Below, in pieces: positions 1-3,822 of a stretch of DNA of 5,516 bases. The stretch is from Muribaculaceae bacterium (lineage in GTDB: Bacteria > Pseudomonadota > Alphaproteobacteria > Rs-D84), in assembly GCA_023665245.1 (NCBI GenBank), contig JAMPEH010000172.1:1-5516 (forward strand), read 5' to 3'. Position 1 is the stretch's first letter; every line of letters begins with the position of its first letter. The position numbers were made by a program, and so were the translations under genes. The notes under the pieces are model-generated. The model was not told the origin of the DNA. It was given only the letters and a program-made list of their open reading frames with translations, and searched no databases.

Positions 1-252
1 CGGGGCTTTTGTCGGATAGGGCCCGACAACAAGCACCGTCCCTCTGTCCTTCGCGGGCCCGACAACAAGCGCCGTCCCTCAGTCCTCCGCGGGCCCGACA
101 ACAAGCGCCGTCCCTCTGTCCTTCGCGGGCCCGACAACAAGCCGCCGTCCCGCTGTCCGTAACGGGAGCACAAACTTTCCGCTGCGGACAGTAGGGACGG
201 GGCTTTTGTCGGATAGGGCCCGACAACAAGCACCGTCCCTCTGTCCTTCGCG
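1..252. repeat. Array of GGGCCC-bounded 36-nt direct repeats with inverted copies
   Basis: Three complete 36-nt units lie head to tail at 19-54, 55-90 and 91-126. Each starts GGGCCCGACAACAAGC and ends in a CCGTCCCTC-rich part followed by a (T/C)CGC end. A fourth, diverged unit with one inserted base starts at 127. Positions 1-55 recur without a mismatch at 198-252. An inverted version of the unit occupies about 185-212 (GGACAG ... TTTTGTCGG), so the DNA can fold as 131-159 against 185-212, or as 186-212 against 220-246. The array probably continues left of the window. Because 36 is a multiple of three, an open frame runs through it encoding a 12-residue repeat, but nothing supports translation. 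Short GC-rich inverted units of this kind recall REP/BIME-like elements or those tied to IS200-type transposases; that link is inference and no transposase is present here. Confidence 0.85.
186..246. repeat. Long imperfect hairpin within the repeat array
   Basis: The left arm (186-212) is the inverted form of the repeat unit and the right arm (220-246) the direct form. They pair over most of 27 positions, with a few mismatches near GGGGCTTTT versus ACAAGCAC. The 7-nt loop, ATAGGGC, includes half of the GGGCCC boundary motif. In RNA or single-stranded DNA this would be a very stable hairpin. It lies about 80 bases upstream of the S-layer promoter, has no T-tract typical of an intrinsic terminator, and is more likely part of a mobile or REP-like repeat than of a gene. 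Confidence 0.7.
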
Positions 253-323
253 TTACCTTTATATATAACACAAAACGGATTATGACGCAATATTTCAGTT
301 CTGTTACATGTTATGAAAACCTC

Positions 324-352
324 TTGACGATTGAAACGGGTTGCGTTATCAT
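324..352 (+). promoter_or_regulatory. Sigma-A-type promoter of the S-layer gene
   Basis: A -35 box TTGACG (324-329) and a -10 box TATCAT (347-352) are separated by exactly 17 bases, each one base off consensus. The 70 bases before it are AT-rich (TATATATAACA near 261-270), which would suit an UP element, whereas the rest of the window is GC-rich. Transcription would start near 358-360 and give a leader of about 58 nt. A weak inverted repeat GTTGC/GCAAC (340-344 and 355-359) straddles the -10 box and could be an operator, though this is speculative. Confidence 0.75.
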
Positions 353-402
353 GGGCAACGTAAGACGAAGGGGGCGAGATGTCCCCGGAAGTCTAAATTG
401 AA

Positions 403-409
403 AAGGAGG
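403..409 (+). promoter_or_regulatory. Strong ribosome binding site of the S-layer gene
   Basis: AAGGAGG lies 8 bases before the ATG at 418, a near-perfect match to the 16S anti-Shine-Dalgarno sequence. It fixes the start of the S-layer protein and fits a highly expressed gene. Confidence 0.9.
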
Positions 410-417
410 AATTTCCT

Positions 418-2958
418 ATGAAGAACCTGAAGAAGGTTTTGGCGCTGGGCCTGGCCCTGGTGATGATCCTGGGTATGTTCACCATCGCTTCCGCCGCCGA
501 AACCAAGAAAGTCGCTTCTGACTTCTCCGACTGGGACGAAGTCGAGCACAAGGACGCCGTTGCCCTCTGCGTTGACCTGGGCATCATCAACGGCCTCCCC
601 GATGGCTCCTTTAATCCTAAGGGCACCATCGACCGCGCTTCCTGGGCGAAGCTGGTGTACTTCACCGCTACCGGTGACGACAACGCCGACGCTTACCTGG
701 GCACCGCGACCGGCATGAAGGACATCTCCGGCAACTGGGCTGAGAGCTACATCAACTACCTGGTGGCCAACAAGTATGTCACCGGCGACGGCCTGGGCAA
801 CTACATGCCCGCCGGTACCGTCACCGTGGCTGCCGGCGCCAAGACCATGCTGACCGTCCTGGGTTATGACGCGGACGACCGCGCTTACCAGAACGACGCC
901 GCCTGGGCTGGCAACATCATCACCGACGCCAAGCGCAACGGCCTGATGGACGAGATCGACCGCGCCAACACCGCCATGGTCGACCTGACCCGCGACAACG
1001 CCGCTCAGCTGGTGTACAACGCCCTGCAGGCTTCCACCAAGCTGCCCGAGTACCGCCGCGACAACGGCGTGACCTACGTCGTGAAGTATGAGGACGGCCC
1101 CGCCCTGCTGAAGGACGTATTCGGCGTGATCCCCGTTGAGGTCATGGTCGATGACGTGAACGACGGCGTGGCCACCTTCTCCGGCACTACCTCTCACCTG
1201 AGCCTGCTGAATGGCGCTAAGGTGAAGGCTACCGCCAGCAACATCGGCAACAAGGTCACCGTGTTCATCACCGACGATGGCAAGTCCGTTGTCTCCAGCT
1301 CTGTGGCCAAGGCTGGCAGCGCCGCTGACAAGACCTTCACCAACGGTCCCAAGCTGATCGACATCGTGGTGAAGAACGACGACAAGGACCGGAAGGCCAA
1401 CTATGTGGCTGACGCCGTGGGCGCTGACCACACCGAGTCCAACTTCAAGGGCGACATGAAGGTCTACAAGGACGGCGTTGAGATCACCGACAGCGTGAAC
1501 CTGGAGTCCGAGGCGATCAAGTCCGGCGACAAGGTGGAAGTGTTCCTGACCGACGGCAAGGTCTCCATGATCAAGATCACCAAGTATGATGTTGACACGG
1601 TGACCGGCGCTACCGAGACCCGCGTCTACAAGGAGAAGGACCAGGTCAAGGTCCCCGGCCCCGTGGGTGCCTTTACCGACGTCGATAAGGTTGACGGCTG
1701 GCAGGGTCTGGCTGAGGACGACGTGGTGCTGACCAACACCAGCAAGGGCGTGACCTACCTGACCAAGGCTGACAAGATCACCGGCAAGGTCACCCGCCGC
1801 AACGCCGCTAAGCTGACCATCAACGGCACCCAGTATTCCGCTTCCGGCCTGGTGGACGACCTGGGCTTCGATAGCTGGGATGTGTCCGGCAACAAGGACA
1901 ACGAGTACGACTTCTTCCTGGACCTGAACGGCGACGTGTGCGCCTATAAGCAGGTTTCCGGCGAGGTCACCACCGAGACCGCTTACGTTCTGGACGCCGC
2001 TTACAAGAACACCGGCACCAACAACGGCCTGGACGGCGGCGACAAGTATCAGCAGGCTAAGCTGCTGTTCACCGACGGCACCACCCAGATCGTCCGCGTG
2101 AACAAGCTGTATGACGGTGAGCAGAAGAAGATGGTCAAGGTCGAAGAGGACAAGAGCTCCGATCTGAACGGCAAGATGATCGAGTTCTCCGTGGACAGCA
2201 AGGGCTACTATGAGATCACCGTGAAGGAGAGCGCTAGCGTCACCAAGGGCGACGAGGGCTACGCCATCGCTCAGAAGCCCGACGTGACCACCGGCCTGAA
2301 GGCTGACAAGAAGACCGTGTTCATGGTCGAGAAGGTGAACGACGACGACAGCGAGTTCTTCGTCTACACCAGCTATGAGAACGTGCCCAAGATGACCGCT
2401 GACAAGCTGGTCGCTGTGACCAAGGACGGCTATGCCACCTATGTCTACCTGCAGACCACCAAGTTCGACGGCGACGGTTCCGACGGCCTGGTTTACCTGA
2501 AGGACGCCAACAACGACGAGGAAGACACCGACGGCCACAAGATCTATGAGATGGTCGACGCCGAGGGCCGCGAGGTCTCCATGGCTGTTGAGTTCGCTGA
2601 GGGCAGCACTGCGAAGAGCAAGAAGTTCTATCTCATCACCAGCACCGATGAGAACGACGTTGTCACCCTGAAAGAGGCTACGAAGGACACCGACTATGTC
2701 GAGGCTGAGACTGTGACTGTCGGTAACGGCGTCGTGACCGTGGCTGAGAACGCTTACTCCACCAGCGACACTGTGTGTGTGCTGATCGACGAGGATAGCG
2801 AGGGCTTCGTGTCCGCCGCGAACATCTCCGTCAGCAAGGTCGACACCGCCGAGGAGGACTACACCTTCAAGGTGCTCCTGATCAAGGACGGCGACGCTGC
2901 TGATTACCTCTACGTGGTTCGCAGCCCCAAGGCTTCTACCGCCACTCCCGCTGAGTAA
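418..2958 (+). CDS. S-layer homology (SLH) domain cell-surface protein
   Basis: Secreted 846-residue protein, probably a main S-layer or cell-envelope protein. The start is fixed by the AAGGAGG site and by a clear signal peptide: basic KNLKK, a hydrophobic stretch at residues 7-24, and an ASA-AE cleavage site after residue 26. Three SLH domains follow at about 36-83 (LGIINGLPDGSFNPKG), 100-149 (YVTGDGLGNYMPAGTV) and 160-206 (GLMDEIDR ... LTRDNAAQLVYNAL). SLH domains typically bind pyruvylated secondary cell-wall polymer through a TRAE-like motif; here it reads DRAS, VAAG and TRDN, so domain 2 lacks the usual arginine. Residues 210-846 are acidic, Thr/Asp/Lys-rich and probably beta-rich, with no enzymatic motif I recognise; this part would face outward. 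Codon use is extremely biased (AAG, GAC, CTG, ACC, GGC), as expected of an abundant protein. Monocistronic: own promoter, strong terminator. Function in adhesion or shielding is inference. Confidence 0.93.
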   Translation: MKNLKKVLALGLALVMILGMFTIASAAETKKVASDFSDWDEVEHKDAVALCVDLGIINGLPDGSFNPKGTIDRASWAKLVYFTATGDDNADAYLGTATGMKDISGNWAESYINYLVANKYVTGDGLGNYMPAGTVTVAAGAKTMLTVLGYDADDRAYQNDAAWAGNIITDAKRNGLMDEIDRANTAMVDLTRDNAAQLVYNALQASTKLPEYRRDNGVTYVVKYEDGPALLKDVFGVIPVEVMVDDVNDGVATFSGTTSHLSLLNGAKVKATASNIGNKVTVFITDDGKSVVSSSVAKAGSAADKTFTNGPKLIDIVVKNDDKDRKANYVADAVGADHTESNFKGDMKVYKDGVEITDSVNLESEAIKSGDKVEVFLTDGKVSMIKITKYDVDTVTGATETRVYKEKDQVKVPGPVGAFTDVDKVDGWQGLAEDDVVLTNTSKGVTYLTKADKITGKVTRRNAAKLTINGTQYSASGLVDDLGFDSWDVSGNKDNEYDFFLDLNGDVCAYKQVSGEVTTETAYVLDAAYKNTGTNNGLDGGDKYQQAKLLFTDGTTQIVRVNKLYDGEQKKMVKVEEDKSSDLNGKMIEFSVDSKGYYEITVKESASVTKGDEGYAIAQKPDVTTGLKADKKTVFMVEKVNDDDSEFFVYTSYENVPKMTADKLVAVTKDGYATYVYLQTTKFDGDGSDGLVYLKDANNDEEDTDGHKIYEMVDAEGREVSMAVEFAEGSTAKSKKFYLITSTDENDVVTLKEATKDTDYVEAETVTVGNGVVTVAENAYSTSDTVCVLIDEDSEGFVSAANISVSKVDTAEEDYTFKVLLIKDGDAADYLYVVRSPKASTATPAE

Positions 2959-2975
2959 TCTAGCAGTCCGCTAGA
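2959..2975 (+). other. Small hairpin directly after the S-layer stop codon
   Basis: TCTAGC (2959-2964) and GCTAGA (2970-2975) are perfect inverted repeats around the 5-nt loop AGTCC, beginning the base after the TAA. No T-tract follows, so this is not a terminator by itself. It may protect the 3' end of a very abundant mRNA; that role is inference. Confidence 0.5.
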
Positions 2976-2993
2976 CAGCAACAAAACAAGAAG

Positions 2994-3021
2994 GGCCCCC
3001 CGGTGACGGGGGGCCTTTTTT
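2994..3021 (+). terminator. Intrinsic terminator of the S-layer gene
   Basis: GGCCCCCC (2994-3001) and GGGGGGCC (3008-3015) form an 8-bp all-GC stem with loop GGTGAC, followed at once by six T residues (3016-3021). This is a textbook rho-independent terminator, 35 bases after the stop. Confidence 0.95.
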
Positions 3022-3057
3022 GCGCTGGGGCTATAAAAGAAAACCTCCGGCTGCCAC

Positions 3058-3086
3058 TTGACAACCGGAGGGCGGCCTGATACAAT
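3058..3086 (+). promoter_or_regulatory. Promoter of small RNA A
   Basis: Perfect -35 TTGACA (3058-3063), 17-nt spacer, -10 TACAAT (3081-3086), one base off consensus. Two inverted repeats overlay it: CCTCCGG/CCGGAGG (3044-3050 and 3065-3071) bracket the -35 box, and TGATAC/GTATCA (3078-3083 and 3089-3094) covers the -10 box and start site. Both could be operators. No conventional gene lies downstream on this strand before 3351, so the transcript must be a short RNA. Confidence 0.8.
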
Positions 3087-3092
3087 ATGTAT

Positions 3093-3184
3093 CAAGGGTA
3101 GCGCCGCAAGGCGATTGGCCCGAATTACGGTAAGCTAAAAAACGCTAGCCGCTGGGGTGCCTTCCCGGCGGCTAGCACGCTTTT
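3093..3184 (+). ncRNA. Small RNA A, predicted antisense partner of peptide A
   Basis: About 92 nt from the predicted start (seven bases after TACAAT) to the T-run after the shared terminator. Near its 5' end (3096-3121) is a GGGTAG ... GGCCC element containing a CGCC-GCAA-GGCG hairpin with a GNRA tetraloop. The same kind of element starts the two B-type RNAs. Its 3' part (3144-3176) is the reverse complement of the 3' end of the peptide A mRNA, including its stop codon, so the two RNAs overlap tail to tail. No good start codon with ribosome binding site is present. Role as an antitoxin RNA is inference from architecture; ends are estimated. Confidence 0.6.
3137..3184. terminator. Bidirectional terminator shared by small RNA A and peptide A mRNA
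   Basis: The arms at 3144-3156 and 3164-3176 pair over 13 bp (GCTAGCCGC with GCGGCTAGC, one T-G, then GGG with CCC) around the loop GTGCCTT. On the minus strand the stem is followed by G and six T (A-run at 3137-3142), giving an excellent terminator. On the plus strand it is followed by ACGCTTTT (3177-3184), a weaker one. The TAG stop of peptide A (3172-3174) sits inside the stem. Confidence 0.85.
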
Positions 3185-3255
3185 GGGGCCAGAAGCACAA
3201 GGACCGCAAACACAGCCGCAAGCGCCAGAAGCTGACAAAGGAGCTTCTTGCCCAT
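3172..3255 (-). CDS. 27-residue hydrophobic membrane peptide A, possible type I toxin
   Basis: Encodes a 27-aa peptide: MGKK, then an uninterrupted hydrophobic span (residues 5-23, LLCQLLALAAVFAVLVLLA), then PKAC. One transmembrane helix with a basic N-terminus is expected. The chosen ATG lies six bases after AAAGGGGGG; another ATG two codons upstream (3261) abuts that site and is less likely. The gene has its own promoter (TTGACA, 17 nt, TACCAT at 3317-3345), a structured leader, and a stop codon within a terminator shared with an opposing small RNA. That is the layout of type I toxins such as Fst or TxpA, which insert into the membrane. I do not recognise the sequence as a named family; toxicity is inference. 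It could also be a leader-type or signalling peptide. Too short for ordinary gene callers. Confidence 0.65.
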   Translation of the reverse strand: MGKKLLCQLLALAAVFAVLVLLAPKAC

Positions 3256-3311
3256 AGGCATCCCCCCTTTCGGGAGGGCCAACCGCCGAACGCAACGCGG
3301 CCCAAGCCGCG
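3256..3311 (-). promoter_or_regulatory. Structured leader of peptide A mRNA with RBS-sequestering hairpin
   Basis: In the mRNA sense, a perfect 6-bp hairpin CGCGGC-TTGG-GCCGCG (3311-3296) comes first. Then comes GGCGGTTGGCCC, then CCTCCC-GAAA-GGGGGG (3277-3262), a 6-bp stem capped by a GAAA tetraloop. The 3' arm of that second stem is the Shine-Dalgarno sequence itself, so translation should be low unless the hairpin is opened. The peptide B leader has the same order of elements, which argues for selection. Confidence 0.65.
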
Positions 3312-3316
3312 ATTTC

Positions 3317-3345
3317 ATGGTAGCAAATTCACCTGAAATTGTCAA
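3317..3345 (-). promoter_or_regulatory. Promoter of peptide A mRNA
   Basis: Reading the minus strand: TTGACA (3345-3340), a 17-nt spacer and TACCAT (3322-3317). The start would be near 3310, giving a leader of about 55 nt and an mRNA of about 174 nt ending near 3137. It is divergent from the promoter of small RNA B1; the two -35 boxes form the palindrome TGTCAAG-ACG-CTTGACA (3340-3356). Confidence 0.75.
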
Positions 3346-3350
3346 GACGC

Positions 3351-3381
3351 TTGACAGCGCGGAGGAAATGTGGTATATAAT
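3351..3381 (+). promoter_or_regulatory. Promoter of small RNA B1
   Basis: TTGACA (3351-3356) is followed after 17 bases by TATATA (3374-3379), preceded by TGG as an extended -10. The overlapping TATAAT (3376-3381) would give a 19-nt spacer. The stretch GAAATGTGGTATATAATA is identical in the B2 promoter 130 bases downstream. Confidence 0.8.
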
Positions 3382-3385
3382 AGAG

Positions 3386-3476
3386 GAAGGGTGCCACGCA
3401 AGCGGTTAGCCCTGGTAGTTCAAGTTATTCGAGCAAAGCTCAAGCAACCGTCACCTGCCGGGGTGGCGGTTTGTTT
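3386..3476 (+). ncRNA. Small RNA B1, tandem copy without an adjacent peptide gene
   Basis: About 91 nt. The 5' element (3389-3412, GGGTGCCACGCAAGCGG then TTAGCCC) is identical to that of B2. The middle is unrelated and contains a small GAGC-AAA-GCTC hairpin. It ends in a terminator: AACCGTCACC (3446-3455) pairs with GGTGGCGGTT (3462-3471), then TGTTTCT. No minus-strand peptide gene faces it: the opposite strand here is the B2 promoter region. Its terminator stem could pair in trans with the peptide B mRNA, differing only at two bases in the loop. It may be a decoy, a backup antitoxin, or the leftover of a module that lost its peptide. Confidence 0.6.
3446..3476 (+). terminator. Terminator of small RNA B1
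   Basis: A 10-bp stem (3446-3455 with 3462-3471, one T-G pair) with loop TGCCGG, followed by TGTTT. The T-tract is short and interrupted, so some read-through into the B2 region is possible. Confidence 0.65.
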
Positions 3477-3480
3477 CTAC

Positions 3481-3511
3481 TTGACAGGGCAGAAGAAATG
3501 TGGTATATAAT
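3481..3511 (+). promoter_or_regulatory. Promoter of small RNA B2
   Basis: TTGACA (3481-3486), 17 nt, then TATATA (3504-3509) with upstream TGG, overlapping TATAAT (3506-3511). The -35 begins just after the B1 terminator, exactly 130 bases after the B1 -35 box. This marks the two cassettes as a tandem duplication. Confidence 0.8.
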
Positions 3512-3515
3512 AAGG

Positions 3516-3606
3516 GAAGGGTGCCACGCAAGCGGTTAGCCCTGTTTAGTGGAAGTTCCTAAAAAATAGCAACCGTCACCGGCCAGGGTGGCGGTTGCTG
3601 TCTTTT
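3516..3606 (+). ncRNA. Small RNA B2, predicted antisense partner of peptide B
   Basis: About 91 nt. It opens with the same 5' element as B1 (3519-3542), has its own middle part (TTTAGTGGAAGTTCCTAAAA) and ends in the terminator shared with the peptide B mRNA. Its last 31 bases or so are fully complementary to the 3' end of that mRNA, including the final six codons. The 5' element resembles, in the same RNA sense, the leader of the peptide B mRNA (forward 3685-3713). Because its two arms are partly self-complementary, the two RNAs could also meet through these hairpins. Ends are estimated from promoter and terminator. Confidence 0.6.
3561..3606. terminator. Bidirectional terminator shared by small RNA B2 and peptide B mRNA
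   Basis: GCAACCGTCACC (3569-3580) and GGTGGCGGTTGC (3587-3598) form a 12-bp stem with loop GGCCAG. The plus strand continues TGTCTTTT (to 3606). The minus strand continues TATTTTTT (A-run at 3561-3566), again the better terminator on the peptide side. The peptide B stop TGA (3578-3576) is inside the stem. Confidence 0.85.
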
Positions 3607-3659
3607 ACCCTGATCGTCACAGTCCAGCGAAGGATGTGAAAGGTCAAAGTAATCGGCAT
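3576..3659 (-). CDS. 27-residue peptide B ending inside the terminator
   Basis: Encodes 27 residues: MPITLTFHILRWTVTIRVK, then DSNRHPGR. Residues 3-18 alternate between hydrophobic and polar (I-T-L-T-F-H-I-L-R-W-T-V-T-I-R-V), as in an amphipathic beta strand. It is therefore not a transmembrane helix like peptide A. The start is placed by the GGGGGTGAGG site a few bases upstream. The last codons (NRHPGR, stop) are written in the terminator stem, so peptide tail and RNA hairpin are under joint constraint. Promoter, leader hairpins and an opposing small RNA match module A, and the length is the same to the codon. I have a vague memory of similar short ORFs in gut Firmicutes, but cannot name a family. 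Translation itself is inferred; the alternative is a pure RNA element. Confidence 0.5.
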   Translation of the reverse strand: MPITLTFHILRWTVTIRVKDSNRHPGR

Positions 3660-3733
3660 TTGCCTCACCCCCTTTCGGGAGAGTGGCTAACCGCCAACGT
3701 TCACGTGGCACCCAGAGGGCCATCCGGCCCTCC
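3660..3733 (-). promoter_or_regulatory. Structured leader of peptide B mRNA
   Basis: In mRNA sense, first an AGGGCC-GGAT-GGCCCT hairpin. Then the element at 3713-3685 (GGGTGCCACGTGAACG, then TTGGCGGTTAGCC), which contains a GCCACG-TGAA-CGTTGGC hairpin. Then ACTCTCCC-GAAA-GGGGGTGAG, a stem with a GAAA tetraloop that hides the ribosome binding site. The last two elements correspond to those in the peptide A leader (GGCGGTT followed by a CTCCC-GAAA-GGGGG hairpin), although the peptides are unrelated. Confidence 0.65.
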
Positions 3734-3739
3734 GACAAA

Positions 3740-3768
3740 ATTCTACCATGTTTGACGGGGGTTGTCAA
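3740..3768 (-). promoter_or_regulatory. Promoter of peptide B mRNA
   Basis: On the minus strand: TTGACA (3768-3763), 17-nt spacer, TAGAAT (3745-3740). The -35 box is shared with the -35 of the divergent operon promoter, offset by one base. Start near 3733, mRNA of about 173 nt. Confidence 0.8.
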
Positions 3769-3790
3769 CGAGGGCAGGGTGTGGTAGAAT
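3762..3790 (+). promoter_or_regulatory. Promoter of the racemase-like/dtd/ridA operon, overlapping the peptide B promoter
   Basis: TTGTCA (3762-3767), 17-nt spacer, TAGAAT (3785-3790). The whole region is a dyad centred on 3765: GTTG-T-CAAC in the middle, ATTCTACCA at 3740-3748 and TGGTAGAAT at 3782-3790 as perfect 9-bp outer arms. RNA polymerase bound in one direction must block the other. The start near 3797 leaves a leader of about 26 nt before the ATG at 3823. Confidence 0.78.
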
Positions 3791-3822
3791 GGGGACAACC
3801 TGAAACAGAGAGGGGCGGGGCT

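Noticed and set aside
9..194. 61-residue open frame with repeated RARQQAPSL
   Set aside because: It is only the 36-nt DNA repeat read in frame; there is no ribosome binding site and the repeats also occur in inverted form.
1..252. CRISPR array
   Set aside because: The units are directly adjacent without unique spacers, and inverted copies occur; no cas genes are present.
349..2538. 729-codon open frame on the minus strand under the S-layer gene
   Set aside because: Its composition (rich in V, G, L, H, D, Q) is the shadow of the biased codons on the plus strand. No ribosome binding site or domain is visible, while the plus strand encodes a clear signal peptide and SLH domains.
2910..3095. 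61-codon minus-strand open frame across the S-layer terminator
   Set aside because: It contains the terminator hairpin and has no ribosome binding site; it starts within the sRNA A promoter region.
3093..3606. Riboswitch or T-box for the downstream operon
   Set aside because: Each plus-strand RNA has its own promoter and terminator and the operon has its own promoter further down; no tRNA-like specifier or known aptamer core was recognised.
3748..3822. Upstream in-frame start for the racemase-like gene
   Set aside because: It would place the ATG upstream of the -35 and -10 boxes and add 25 residues not typical of the fold; the ATG at 3823 has a ribosome binding site and begins MKRLVIDRQAV as in the family.
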